Shown here: piece by piece, positions 51,386 to 62,799 of the stretch
Numbering within the stretch: position 1 is the first letter of the stretch
How the letters are laid out: every line of letters starts with the position of its first letter
Origin: Candidula unifasciata
Lineage: Eukaryota; Mollusca; Gastropoda; Stylommatophora; Geomitridae
Length of the DNA: 64,000 bases
Reading direction: 5' to 3'
NCBI GenBank assembly: GCA_905116865.2
Contig: CAJHNH020002532.1
Coordinates: forward strand, 20,001-84,000
Program-made: the position numbers and the translations under genes
The notes under the pieces: model-generated
What the model was told of the DNA's origin: nothing
The model's database searches: none
What the model saw: only the letters and a program-made list of their open reading frames with translations

Positions 51386-52320
51386 TTATACATACATACA
51401 TACATACATACATACATACATACATACATACATACATAAATGTCATACATACATACAGACATACATACATACAAAATACATCCATATACATACATTCAAC
51501 ATACATACATACACTACATACATACATAAAATACATTCACTACATACATACATTACATACATACAGAATTCATACATACATACATACAACATACATAGTC
51601 ATACATACATCATACAACATCAACATACATCATACATACATACATACACCACCATACACACACACCACACACATACACACACACACACACACATACATAC
51701 ATACACACATACATACACACATACATACATACATACATACATACATACATACAGTATAAATACATACATACATACATACATAAATACATACATACATACA
51801 TAACAAATACATACATAACATACATACATACATACATACATACATACATAAACATACATACATACATACATACAGGTACATACATACATAACATACATAC
51901 ATACATACATACATAAACACACACACAACATACATACATACATACATAACATACATACATACATACAATACATACAAACACATACATACATACATACATA
52001 CATACATACATACATACATACATACATACATACATACATTACATACATACATACATAACATGCATACATATTATACATACATACACACACACACACACCA
52101 CACACATACACACACACAACACTACTACATACATACATAAATACATACATACTTACATACTTACTTACATACATACATCATAACATACATACATACATAC
52201 ATACATACATACATACATACATACATACATACATACATACATACATACATACATACATACATACATACATACATACATACATACATACATACATACATAC
52301 ATTCATACATTCATACATAT
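51290..52320 (-). repeat. Degenerate (CATA)n array, 1.0 kb
   Basis: The left two thirds (to about 52170) are imperfect, with ACA, CACA, TAAATA and CATT interruptions. The right end (52189-52300) is a pure CATA run. The contrast suggests recent expansion at the right edge. Open frames across it are artefacts. Confidence 0.95.
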
Positions 52321-52435
52321 ACGCACCCAAAACAGGCGCTAAAATGGAAACATATTGATTGAGGAAGCCAGACCGTCCAAGAGAATTGTACAACAGTCAT
52401 CGACAAGACCTTTCAAAAATGTCGAACTTTATTCA

Positions 52436-52735
52436 AGGTAGAATATCAAACGTACTACCTATGTGTGCACTCCGTTCCTGTGCTGGTAAGGGTAATTAAA
52501 TTTAGAACGTATGAGTATGATGAAACAAAAATTAGGGATTCTAAGCCTAAATGTTGGAGAAATTATCTTGGATGGCTGCATGAATGAGGATTAACAAAAA
52601 TATTTATGTATTGAATAATTGTCCTGTGATTTCAGTGAAGATCTAGACATTCAAAAGTAAACATAAATACAAAATAATAACATGTGAGAAATAATGAATA
52701 AGGCAAACAAATTTAATACAATTAGACAACATTGG
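52436..52735 (+). repeat. Interspersed repeat family E, copy 1
   Basis: Shares with 62800-63080 the ordered blocks ATTAAATTTAGAA, GGATTCTAAGCCTAAATGTT, TTGGATGGCTGCATG, AACATAAAT and AACATGTGAGA. No coding frame, pol III boxes or known family are recognised. Confidence 0.7.
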
Positions 52736-53367
52736 AAACATTAGAAGAAAGGGAACAGGTGACAAAATGGGAATACAAAATGCTAGAACAAAAGTTGGAA
52801 TATGGGCAAATGACACCAATTCATTCTGATGTTGAAGCCTTTAAGTTGTATGATATGAGTTTGTAAACATTTGCATAAATCCACACAACTGCAGATGTGA
52901 GGTTCTCTAGCCAGGAATGCTGATGTTCTCCCCACAACACAAACAGGCTGATGTTCTCCCCACAACACAAACGTTCTCACTTTGACGCTTAGGAACAGTT
53001 GCGAGATCTACGACGGACAGCTCTCATGCCCTTTAACCTATCGCGATGGGGTCAGTGACATTCAGCCATTCTCGAGAAGAGGCCTGCATTCCGTTGCTGC
53101 TGTCATTTGTCGTGTTTTTACCGCCTTTTAGATGTGCCAATCTTTTCTTAGTTCGTGTGTGTGTATGTGTGTGTGTGTGTGTGTGTTAAATTGCCAATCT
53201 GACTGGCATTTACGATGACTTTTATCTAATCTAGATTTTTGTTGCTAATTAACTTCTGCAAAGTGAAGGGAGCTTTGGAATGCTTAATTAACTGAGCTCG
53301 TAAAAGCAAGAATCGCGTCCTGGGAAATGCATACTTTTTAAAAATTACATAAATATTATCTTTAACA
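52736..53367. other. Unassigned, with a 28-bp direct duplication
   Basis: GCTGATGTTCTCCCCACAAC plus ACAAACAG occurs twice in tandem from 52919, the second time from 52947. A GT run lies at 53154-53186. Nothing else recognised. Confidence 0.5.
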
Positions 53368-53470
53368 TGCATTTCTTTTTCTTCTTTTCGTTCAGCGGCT
53401 GTGCAATCTGATGTGATGTTTGGGTTGTTCGTCCACTTTTAATCTTTGGTCTCCGTTTTAGAACTTAAGG
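53368..53470 (-). mobile_element. GAA-tailed repeat, family C, 3' part
   Basis: TTCTTTTTCTTCTTTTCGTT (tail in reverse) is followed by CAGCGGCTGTGCAATCTG and GGTTGTTCGTCCACTTTTAA, as in the copies at 58498 and 59155. Confidence 0.5.
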
Positions 53471-53507
53471 ACATGGTTTGAAAAAAATAAAAACCCATTT
53501 CAAGTCT

Positions 53508-53762
53508 GGCGTATCGGGCAAATGATGCTGTGCTTATAAGTTTAAAGATCAAAAGGCACTAGATAAGCGATGAAATTTTCATGATAATGACCACCTTTAC
53601 TTCTCAGAATATTTCCTAGCAGATATTTGATTGGGTTGACTTTGGAGCAGAAATTTTTACAAATTCAATCTAGTATAAAAATGCCCCCTGAATTAGATTC
53701 GAACTAAAGTTTTTTTTTGACCAGCATGCAAGCACCTAGCCGCCGCTTTACTAGGGCTCTAA
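53508..53762 (-). mobile_element. SINE family A, diverged copy
   Basis: TGGCGTATCGGGCAAATGAT, AAGATCAAAAGGCACTAG, CTTTACTTCTCAGAATATTT and GTTGACTTTGGAGCAGAAAT follow the family order. The right-hand tRNA-like end has CACCTAGCCGCCGCTTTACT. Heavily mutated. Confidence 0.55.
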
Positions 53763-54436
53763 CTAAGCTTTTACTACGCTGTCAGTGTGCTCTCGTCGCC
53801 CATTTTTTCATGAAGGTCTAATTAACTGTTGACTAATTTGTCTTCAAGTAAGTCTTCATAATCGAGCTAAGACTGAATGTGTCTAAAATTGTCGACAAAG
53901 TCTCAGATGTTGCTGTAGACAATTCTAGATATTTATGAATCTTCGCGATGGCAAATATCCCCAACTGTGTCATTGACGGCATTTAATTTACGTTTAAGAG
54001 ATAACGAGAATGAAAATGGATTCCCATTCTATAAAAATAAAAAAATAAAAACCGAAACGTTGAGTCTGTTCCATCTTCCTTCTCGAAAATATTCAAAAAC
54101 TCCATCACGTTTAATCTGTTTACTGCTAGCATTATCGGTTATATGTATGGTCTGGTTTATTTGTGCCAGATATTTGGCTAATACTGTTGCATGTCTGACA
54201 GATTGCTAACTTTGGGTCTGTAACTAAACAGAGTGTCCTCTCCTTCTTGTATGTATCCGTTGTGTTCCTGTTATCCTTAAACTTGAACCTGCTGCGAACA
54301 GTGCTGGTTATTCCCGTTTCTGGTTTATTAGTGCAAATTTTATTGGTTGAAATATGTCTATTTATGTCAGAATCGGTCGCAAGACGTATTGCAGTTTACC
54401 CGTTCAACAAAGTAGGTTGTTTGTTTACGACAGTCA
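53763..54436. other. Unassigned
   Basis: Nothing recognised. Hydrophobic plus-strand frames near 54100-54440 have no family resemblance. Confidence 0.35.
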
Positions 54437-54690
54437 TCATCTGTTAGCTGGTCCTTTGCAGAACGTTGCTCTCATCACAGTCTGCCTGAACGAAACTCGG
54501 TCTCTCGCCAGATCTCCCGCCGCATGTACTTTCATACGCAAGGAGTCACTTATATCCTGTGCCCATCTTCGTGTCGGTTGGCTCGTGCCGTGGCGTTTGA
54601 TATGACCAAAATATTTCAGCTTTCGAAAAAGGATGCTGTTTAGTTTACGACAGTAACTCCGGTAATCCACGAATGAATCATTCAAATTAT
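54437..54690 (-). mobile_element. RTE-like LINE C-terminus, open frame
   Basis: An 82-residue minus-strand frame: RKLKYFGHIKRHGTSQPTRR, WAQDISDSLRMKVHAAGDLA, RDRVSFRQTVMRATFCKGPA and a stop. This is the best preserved copy of the family at 7048 and 19786. About a dozen residues between KRH and QPTRR in other copies are missing here. Confidence 0.78.
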
Positions 54691-56829
54691 ACTATGCCTA
54701 CAGATCTACCTTGTGCATTTTTTGGTGTATTCGTTAGGTACAGTTTCCATCGTTTCGCCAGTGAGCATTCATCACTGCTCGCAAATATATTGCTGATGTT
54801 GTGCCAGCTCTTATTCCATTCCTCATCTGTGATCTCATCCACAATTTGATCTGCATATCTACACCAAAATCTGCATTTCATGAATGGCCACAATCATTAC
54901 ATAGCATTGATCATCAAACATATATTGCTTAATTTATTTTATAAAAACCGAAGATTAATACTTAAGATGCGACACTGTCAAATGAAATATTCTAACTCAT
55001 ATAAATATCATAAATAATTCATCCGGCACATACATATCACCAGTTTATTTCTAATACAGGCGCGAATTATGACACACGCTGAACATACACGGGGGCTAGC
55101 AAAAACAAATTGCCAGCAGGACATTATTATCCGGATTTTTCGGACCTGCCTTTGATCTACATGGAAAATCTACAAAACGGTGATTGCTGACATTGATTGA
55201 TGGGGACTCTTTACATTGATGGGTCTGAATGACAGGACAGGCCGGATTGAATGGGTACACACATTAATGGAACAAAACTGGGTTGATACGATGTATATAT
55301 TGACAGGCGACCGGCATTGATTGCCTGTCACACAAGTCATGAGCAGGAAAACGGGAACCTGCAGAGCGGATTTGAACTTCAATATGGACGAATACGAAGG
55401 GTGGGGGAAGAAGGAGGGGGGGGGGGGGAGGGGGATGCATTGAAACACGCTATCTTCATAAGTTCAACTGTATATTAACACAAGGCAAACTAGTTATTGT
55501 CCCCAAAGACATCATTTATGATTATTTACAGCTTGAGAGAAGATGTAAAGACCCTTATATCGCAAAATCTTCAAGTCTCACAAGGTCCAGTGTCCGAGGG
55601 AGTTAATAGCAATATTGAATCTACAAGCTTACTACTTCCAGAGGGAAACGTTATATAATCTTAGCAGATAAGAAGTATGTTGTCAGAGTTATTCAGAGTA
55701 GCTCCCGAAACATAGGATGTAAAAATATAGATAACTTGTTGACTGGCACACGTGAATAATACCCAGTCACGAATAGTGCGTTGTTTGGGACATAAACTGT
55801 TCACAAGATGTGTGCAAGCGAAACATGAATGATACAGGTATTGAAATATATTAATGTTAACAGTATCCCATAGATCGTGCTGCACGGACGAGAAAGACCA
55901 AAAGGGGAAAGATCAGGAAGGGACAACGGAATAAAACATGGCAGATCAGTTTTAAAAAAAAAAATTGCGTTTGAGTAGAAACAAAACAACACGTGCTGTG
56001 AACAATGATCCTGAAAAAACAAACATCTACGAGGTAGACTTTCTTAACCCCCTGGAGGTGGAGGCTCATTGGAAGTTTCAATGCCAAGAAGACGAAGACT
56101 TTGGGATGGAATTCTACTAATTCACATACAAATTATTTTAGCGTTTACTTTACATATACAAAACTATGTATATTCGTGTTGGAAATTGAATAAACTAACA
56201 CAATCTTATGAATTACAATGATATCTCAGCATTTATCCAAATTAGCTATAGAATTTGCATATTAATGCGTGCATTTTACTTTCTTTTTAAGGACTATGAA
56301 TAACTTGGACAATTTGGCTCAATTTGTTTGGCCAATTAAGCCTGCATAAGTCCTAACACATATGTTTTGGGAGGCAAGACCCACGTAGGCCCTATAGCCA
56401 CCTCCTCTTCCTGCCCCCTTCTATATTGTGGTTTCTATAATGCAACAGTCCTTTTTACAATTGTTGGGCACAGGTATCAAGTCATTGAACAGCCCAGATG
56501 TGCAAGAAATGCGATAAACAATCTGATGTAGCTGGTACGAAAACCTGCCAGCCAATCTCAAGGTCTGTATAATCGGGCTGACTGATTGGTCCATTCGTCT
56601 TTTTAGCTTTTGTGCCGTTTGACTGATAGATCAGCCGATTCGTCACCAAACAGTGAACACGAACTGGTCTTGTTAGTCATAATCACCATCACCATGTGAC
56701 TTAATCCCTTTACCAGATTAAATCACAATTCTGTGATAATGTTGACAGATGTGTGAATCAAATAGTGTATAAATGAAATGATGTACGAATGAAATGATAT
56801 ATGAATCAAGTGATGTTGAATGAAACGAT
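54691..56829. other. Unassigned, 2.1 kb
   Basis: At 54687-54893 a minus frame (ITDEEWNKSWHNISNIFASS, LAKRWKLYLTNTPKN) is protein-like but unrecognised; it could be part of another transposon. A 13-base G run lies at 55416-55428. Near 56500-56580 there is a faint family C resemblance. Nothing else recognised. Confidence 0.35.
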
Positions 56830-57445
56830 GTATGGAAGGGGGATTGGGGGGGGGGGGGGGAGATTAGAAAGGCTAAATGTTTTATTTTATTTGGGGAGCA
56901 TTTTATTCTCCAGAATTCATAAAGAAATCCAAGAAATGTGCAATAAAGCCAATCAAGTATTTAGCCAAATGGCACCAATTTTGAAATGCAAGTATGTGTA
57001 CATAAACACTAAAAGAACATTGTTCAACACAGTATTCTTACCAACACTGTGCTATCAATGTCAAACATGGACACCGTCGCAAGAAAACTGAAGGAAAATT
57101 ATCACCTTGGAAATTAAATGTTTACGTACTATGCTAGGTGTAACATGGAAAGATCGACTTACGAACGATTATATCAGGAGGAGAGTCGACACAGAACCAA
57201 TACTGAACTTTTTGTGTAAACAACAAATCAAATGGTTTAGCAATGTAACGAGATTAGCATCAGACGGTGCACAACAGAGAGTAATGCTTTACAGATAAAT
57301 GGTAACAGAGCCAGAGGTCGACCACGCAGATACAGACAGCAGAAATATCAGAGGCACTGAAAGTACTTTATTTGAAGCAAACAGAAATACCCGCTCCAGA
57401 TATGTCTTCTTGCTTTGGCACTGCGAGGCATTCCAGGAGTAGAGA
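56830..57445 (+). mobile_element. RTE-like LINE 3' fragment
   Basis: A frame reads YLGSILFSRIHKEIQEMCNK, ANQVFSQMAPILKCKYVYIN, FNTVFLPTLCYQCQTWTPSQ, a stop, then LEIKCLRTMLGVTWKDRLTN, RRRVDTEPILNFLCKQQIKW and, after a frameshift, NRARGRPRRYR. This is the segment after the catalytic box of an RTE-like reverse transcriptase. It runs almost directly into the (GAA)n array at 57446. A 15-base G run (56846-56860) marks the left side. Confidence 0.78.
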
Positions 57446-58022
57446 AAAGAAGAAGAAGAAGAAGAGGAAGAAGAAGAAGCAGAAGAAGAAGAAGAAGAAG
57501 AAGAAGAAGAAGAAGAAGAAGAAGAAGAAGAAGAAGAAGAAGAAGAAGAAGAAGAAGAAGAAGAAGAAGAAGAAGAAGAAGAAGAAGAAGAAGAAGAAGA
57601 AGAAGAAGAAGAAGAAGAAGAAGAAGAAGAAGAAGAAGAAGAAGAAGAAGAAGAAGAAGAAGAAGAAGAAGAAGAAGAAGAAGAAGAAGAAGAAGAAGAA
57701 GAAGAAGAAGAAGAAGAAGAAGAAAGAAAGAAGAAGAAGAAAGAAAGAAAAAGAAGAAGAAGAAGAAGAAGAAGAAAAAGAAGAAGAAGAAGAAGAAGAA
57801 GAAGAAGAAGAAGAAGAAGAAGAAGAAGAAGAAGAAGAAGAAGAAGAAGAAGAAGAAGAAGAAGAAGAAGAAGAAGAAGAAGAAGAAGAAGAAGAAGAAG
57901 AAGAAGAAAAAGAAAGAAACAAGAAGAAGAAGAAGAAGAAGAAGAAGAAGAAGAAGAAGAAGAAGAAGAAGAAGAAGAAGAAGAAGAAGAAGAAGAAGAA
58001 GAAGAAGAAGAAGAAGAAGAAG
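57446..58022 (+). repeat. (GAA)n array, 575 bp
   Basis: Almost pure GAA with AAAG-type phase breaks near 57724-57750, 57775 and 57907-57922. It directly follows the RTE-like fragment, like a LINE tail. Homopurine on the plus strand. Frames in all phases are artefacts. Confidence 0.95.
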
Positions 58023-58497
58023 ACATCTAAGCCAGTTATAAACATTCTTTCCTGTTTAGTCACAATTGTCTTTACAACCAGTTTTACCACTTGGTGACGT
58101 AGGACAGTGGTATTGTCCGCCTGAAGATTTAGGACCGCATGGCTAATGATGTCGCCACGGACTGTGCAGATAACGACTTTATTTTTACCTATAATCTCAA
58201 CTGTTTAGTCAGCGTAACAGGAAACTTAAATGGAAGTTGAGGCGACTGCAATGATACAATCACGTTATGGAATATCGATCGTTCTTAACATATTGTTTAC
58301 TATATACTCTTTAGAGGTACATGCTCCAGTGTGAAGTTCTACTTACTTGCTACCAAATGCACCAAAAAACACGACAAGGAGCCATTTACTGTTTTTTACT
58401 TTAGTATTTGAAAATCGACAGTTCAGACTTGGGAAACATTTCAGTCGTGGGTTTATAGAGGAGGGGACGTAAATCAAATAAATATTATTCAAGTAAA
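58023..58497. other. Unassigned
   Basis: Nothing recognised. Confidence 0.4.
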
Positions 58498-58725
58498 TAA
58501 TTCTTCTTCTTCTTCTTTGCGTTCACCAGCTGTAAACTCTGGCGGAAAGTTCTGGTTGTTCATCCACTTCTGGACTGCAGTCCTGTTCCAGAACCTGAGT
58601 GCTGCGTGTGAATCCGTTTTACAGATCTGACTCATTTGTAACAGACTGCTGGTTTCTTGCCTCTCCGACAGATGCACTCTGACTTTGAAGGAAGCTCTCA
58701 ATTAGTCACTTACGACAGGCTTTTG
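58498..58725 (-). mobile_element. GAA-tailed repeat, family C, open frame
   Basis: The minus-strand frame is open for 70 residues: QICKTDSHAALRFWNRTAVQ, then KWMNNQNFPPEFTAGERKEE running into the GAA tail. The copy at 1400-1634 encodes almost the same residues. Conserved reading across two copies suggests that the source element carried this as a protein C-terminus. The tail is short (TTC units at 58501-58517). Confidence 0.62.
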
Positions 58726-58832
58726 GATAGGCAGTGGGTCTATTCTTGTTTTCTCTATAACAGGGCCCCGGAACTCACACGGGAAAGTGAATAATTCAAG
58801 GATCGTGTTTAATCATTCGCAGTATAGCCCGA

Positions 58833-58970
58833 CAATAAATATGACTTAATGGCTTAACGCAGTTTCTGGGACCTCTCCACGGGTGATCCTCATCCACGTG
58901 GTGGCACTTTGTGTCATCAGGTGTCTATCTCCTGTGTGATGTCCTAGTGGGGTAAAAGAAGATAGACAGA
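58833..58970 (-). repeat. Interspersed repeat family D copy
   Basis: Reverse complement of the family blocks: CAGTTTCTGGGACCTCTCCA, GTGATCCTCATCCACGTGG, GGCACTTTGTGTCATCAGGT and GTGTGATGTCCTAGTGGGGT. The family's CTGACTGACT edge is replaced by GATAGACAGATAGG. Confidence 0.7.
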
Positions 58971-59154
58971 TAGGTCTAAACAGAATGATTTTAAAATTGA
59001 CCGGGGCTTTTATTAGCTATTTACCAAAGAAAAAAAAAAATCAAAGACAGAGAAACTAGCTTAGTGGTAAATATCTACATTCATGGTATTCAGGGATTGT
59101 CTTAGCTGCACCACTGCGGCCTTCATTTTAAGTTGCTGCTTTTTTAAAAGCTTT

Positions 59155-59375
59155 CATTATTTCTGTTCTTCTTTGTTCATCAACTGTAAGCTTCCGTGGA
59201 AAGTCCTGGCTGTTCGTCCTTTTGGACTTTGGCAGTGTGCCGGGACCTCAGTTCTGCGTGCACATCCGTTTCCTGGCTTATTTGTGGGCCGCTGATTGTT
59301 TCCTGCCACTGGGCCAAATGCACTCCATATTAGTCGAATCTTACGACATGACATGCTTTTCCTAGGAGGTAGATC
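59155..59375 (-). mobile_element. GAA-tailed repeat, family C
   Basis: TTCTTCTTTGTTCATCAACT, GAAAGTCCTGGCTGTTCGTC and CACATCCGTTTCCTGGCTTA are the family in reverse. The peptide frame is partly readable (NSQDFPRKLTVDEQ region) but shifted. Confidence 0.58.
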
Positions 59376-59423
59376 TGTTCTACAATAGGGACCCAGGAAT
59401 GGGAAAAAACATTTATTAAGAAA

Positions 59424-59424
<1 letters not shown>

Positions 59425-59455
<31 letters not shown>
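59425..59455 (+). repeat. (GT)n microsatellite
   Basis: A pure GT array immediately left of the 56-bp minisatellite. Confidence 0.93.
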
Positions 59456-59456
<1 letters not shown>

Positions 59457-59464
59457 TGCGACAC

Positions 59465-60374
59465 CTAAATAACAACATAGGTAATGTTTAGTTAAGTGTC
59501 GACACAGATGCACTCAGGGTATAAATAACAACATAGGTAATGTTTAGTTAAGTGTCGACACAGATGCACTCAGGGTATAAATAACAACATAGGTAATGTT
59601 TAGTTAAGTGTCGACACAGATGCACACAGGGTATAAATAACAACATAGGTAATGTTTAGTTAAGTGTCGACACAGATGCACTCAGGGTATAAATAACAAC
59701 ATAGCTAATGTTTAGTTAAGTGTCGACACAGATGCACTCAGGGTATAAATAACAACATAGGTAATGTTTAGTTAAGTGTCGACACAGATGCACTCAGGGT
59801 ATAAATAACAACATAGGTAATGTTTAGTTAAGCGTCGACACAGATGCACTCAGGGTATAAATAACAACATAGGTAATGTTTAGTTAAGTGCCGGCACAGA
59901 TGCACTCAGGGTATAAATAACAACATAGGTAATGTTTAGTTAAGTGTCGACACAGATGCACTCAGGGTATAAATAACAACATAGGTAATGTTTAGTTAAG
60001 TGTCGACACAGATGCACTCAGGGTATAAATAACAACATAGGTAATGTTTAGTTAAGTGTCGACACAGATGCACTCAGGGTATAAATAACAACATAGGTAA
60101 TGTTTAGTTAAGTGTCGACACAGATGCACTCAGGGTATAAATAACAACATAGGTAATGTTTTGTTAAGTGTCGACACAGATCCACTCAGGGTATAAATAA
60201 CAACATAGGTAATGTTTAGTTAAGTGTCGACACAGATCCACTCAGGGTATAAATAACAACATAGGTAATGTTTAGTTAAGTGTCGACACAGATGCACTCA
60301 GGGTATAAATAACAACATAGGTAATGTTTAGTTAAGTGTCGACACAGATCCACTCAGGGTATAAATAACAATAT
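59465..60374 (+). repeat. 56-bp minisatellite, 16 units
   Basis: Sixteen units of exactly 56 bp (starts 59465, 59521, 59577 and so on to 60305) plus a partial unit from 60361. No indels are seen. Each unit contains AGGTAATGTTTAGTTAAGTG followed by the rest of the 10-bp palindrome GTGTCGACAC. Variants: CACACAGG in the unit at 59577, AGCTAATG at 59689, GCGTCGAC at 59801, GTGCCGGCAC at 59857, and GATCC for GATGC in units 60137, 60193 and 60305. The unit length is not a multiple of three and frames contain stops, so it is not coding. Confidence 0.97.
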
Positions 60375-61279
60375 GAACAACTCAACTCTGCATGTCATAT
60401 GTATAAGCTTGTAGCATTAAATATGTGACCTAGTTGTTATATATTCATAAACTGTATGTTGGCGCCCCTAAATTTTTTAAGTCGTCCTTTAAAAAAATGG
60501 TAGTCTATACCGTGTAGGGATAATGATTCATACTCTTGTGTCCAGTAGACTATATAATCAAGTATGCATACATTAAATCTGTCAACGAAACATATCGCCA
60601 TGATAATCTTGTCTAAAAAAAAAAAAAACCAACAACAACACTTTAAAAAAATAAAATATTAAGGGTTAAAGACGCTCAACATTGATACTTTAGGCCAGAA
60701 TTTGTTTGTTGTCTATGAATTTACGTTTTCATGAATAAAACAACTTATGTCTGTTCTAGACGACAACATGAACATAAGACTGTCTGTGCAGTTATCAAGA
60801 AACGTATAGTGAGTTGTTTTGTACCGAAAGTGTCAATTTTAGTCTTGCTCCTCCTTACCCTTACTCATTGTTACACCTGGCTGATGTAGCAGTTCATTCA
60901 AGTGCCGTCTCCACAGTAAAGGTTGGCTGCATGGATCCCCAACACGCTCTGTCTCTTGTCCTGGTTGTACGCTCTCTTAGACTGCTGCCCGTCCATCCCT
61001 TGGTGTTGTTCTCCCACTTGCATCATTGCCTATCTCTTGCTCTCTGGCCTTCGACCTTTCCCACCAGTGTGCTTTTTACAGTTGTTCTATGTCTTTTATG
61101 TCTTTTAATGTGGCCAACTGTCTCTCTTTTTTTTTTTAATTTCTTTTTGTAATTTTATTTTCACATGTAAACTGTCGAGAACCTATGCATTGGACTGTTT
61201 TTTGTTTTCATGGAGTACGACCTTTGCTTTTGTATACCCACATCTCCAGAGACTCAATTCGAGTTTATAATTTATTATT
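60375..61279. other. Unassigned
   Basis: A plus-strand frame at 60814-61152 (hydrophobic, leucine/valine/serine-rich) has no recognised family and ends in a T run. Nothing else recognised. Confidence 0.35.
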
Positions 61280-61900
61280 CATTGACTAAGTTTCTTCACC
61301 ACACACCAGGACTGAATATAAATAACATCTGGCGATTCTAATTTGTGGTGTGTTGTTTATCTCTCTAGCTGTCAGTAACTTTCGTATCTTATTGAAGCCG
61401 GCTTTAGCCATTCCTATTATTTTTTTGACTTCTGTTTCGCTTCTTTCGTCATCTGTTACTACGTGGTATGGATAGGAAAAAAACCTTGTTACTTGTTCTA
61501 ATATCTGTCCGTTTACTGTGATGTTCACTATTTGCCGCCCTTTTCCATTGTTAATTACCACAGCTTTGTTCTTCGAATATAATTGCCTAAACCACACTCT
61601 GCATTCCGTTTGTTAGCTTGATCAACTAATTCTTGGAACCTGCTCGCTGTCTGCTAGTAACACTGTGTCATCCGCGTATCTCAATTTTTGTTCTTCCATT
61701 AATATTCAACCTAGGCACTTCCTCGACCTGTGTAAAAAATGTTTCTGTAAATAAGTTGAAAAGGCTTGGGGATAACACACACCTTGACGTACAATGATCC
61801 AGCGGTTATCTACTAATGTAGTAGTTATTGGTGCCCTAATTATAACACGTGTGGAGGCTAAACAGGGTATCTAGGACCTGTCTTGCTGGTCTGTTGTCCA
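61280..61900 (-). mobile_element. RTE-like LINE reverse transcriptase fragment
   Basis: On the minus strand: TTLVDNRWIIVRQGV (about 61800), a degraded LF-TETFFTQVEEV-like part, the catalytic box RYADDTVLLADSEQVP (about 61640-61682), then an open frame to 61286 with VVINNGKGRQIVNITVNGQI, VVTDDERSETEVKKIIGMAK and RIARCYLYSVLVCGEET. Frame changes separate the RQG and YADD parts. Motif A and the endonuclease are missing. Confidence 0.8.
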
Positions 61901-62350
61901 GACGGAGACTATTTACTCTCCCTATTTACTTAGTAAAAGTAGGATGTCCCAATATAATTATTTTATTTTGTTGAATGGGTACATGGGATCTGTTGCTGGT
62001 TTACTGCCTCTTTAGATCAGTGAGTGTCAGTACTGTATGCAATTCGTGCGGCCCAGGGGAGAGGAGGGGCAACTACAGAACAAGCAAACCTTTTAACTTT
62101 GATTACAAATAAACGACCATGTCTTCTCTTGTCCACAGATTATCTATGTACTCTAATTAGTTGTAGTTTACCCCGTCTTGTCAAGAATCACACGACTCAG
62201 TCTTGGAAAGGAAAGATGTTATCGTAGTAATACGGACATTAAAAAGCAGTAAATGTATATAGCACGACACCGGAAAACATAAATAAGTAGGAATTGTGAA
62301 ATCATGATCACTGACTAAGTATTTTCCTCCAAGGAGATTGTAATTAAGGA
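61901..62350. other. Unassigned
   Basis: Nothing recognised. Confidence 0.4.
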
Positions 62351-62660
62351 GCCTTTAACGGCTACAGTGAGCGTAGTTTAACCCACACGGCCGCTACAAC
62401 GAGTCATAAACACAGAGTCAGTGAAGTTTAACCTACAGTGTTCCAACAACAAGCCATAAACACAGGGTGAGTGAAGTTTGACCCACCGGGTTCCCACAAC
62501 GAGTCATAAACACAGGGTGAGTGAAGTTTGACCCACCGAGTTCCCACAACGAGTCATAAACACAGGGTGAGTGAAGTTTGACCCACAGTTTTCCAACAAC
62601 AAGTCATAAACACACAGTGAGTGAAGTTTAGCCCACCAGGTCCTCATAACAAGCCATAAA
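62351..62660 (+). repeat. 50-bp minisatellite, about six units
   Basis: Units of exactly 50 bp start at 62351, 62401, 62451, 62501, 62551 and 62601, near the consensus GAGTCATAAACACAGGGTGA, GTGAAGTTTGACCCACCGGG, TTCCCACAAC. The last partial unit (62651-62665, AAGCCATAAACACCC) passes directly into the family D repeat. Confidence 0.93.
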
Positions 62661-62760
62661 CACCCATTGACAGAAAGTACCACTATTCGGATAAGAATCA
62701 CCCACGTACAAGTCCCAGAAAACCCGTTCAACCGTTACGTTATATTGGGGTTCCATGTGG
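62651..62760 (+). repeat. Interspersed repeat family D copy
   Basis: CATAAACACCCATTGACAGA, AAGTACCACTATTCGGATAA and GAATCACC correspond to the family's ACCCGATGACACAAAGTGCC and GGATGAGGATCACC blocks. CCCAGAAAACCCGTTCAACC and TTATATTGGGGTTCC continue it. Diverged. Confidence 0.65.
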
Positions 62761-62799
62761 TGGCGGGATTTGAGTATTGTTGAACAGTTACACCAAATA

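Noticed and set aside
51282..52393. Several tyrosine, histidine, methionine and cysteine-rich frames
   Set aside because: Products of the (CATA)n array.
57289..58097. 240-residue lysine, glutamate, arginine, serine and phenylalanine-rich frames on both strands, also at 12902-13530
   Set aside because: These are (GAA)n/(TTC)n arrays read in different phases; they are LINE tails, not genes.
59465..60374. CRISPR-like regular array
   Set aside because: The units are contiguous 56-bp tandem repeats with no unique spacers, and the context is eukaryotic.
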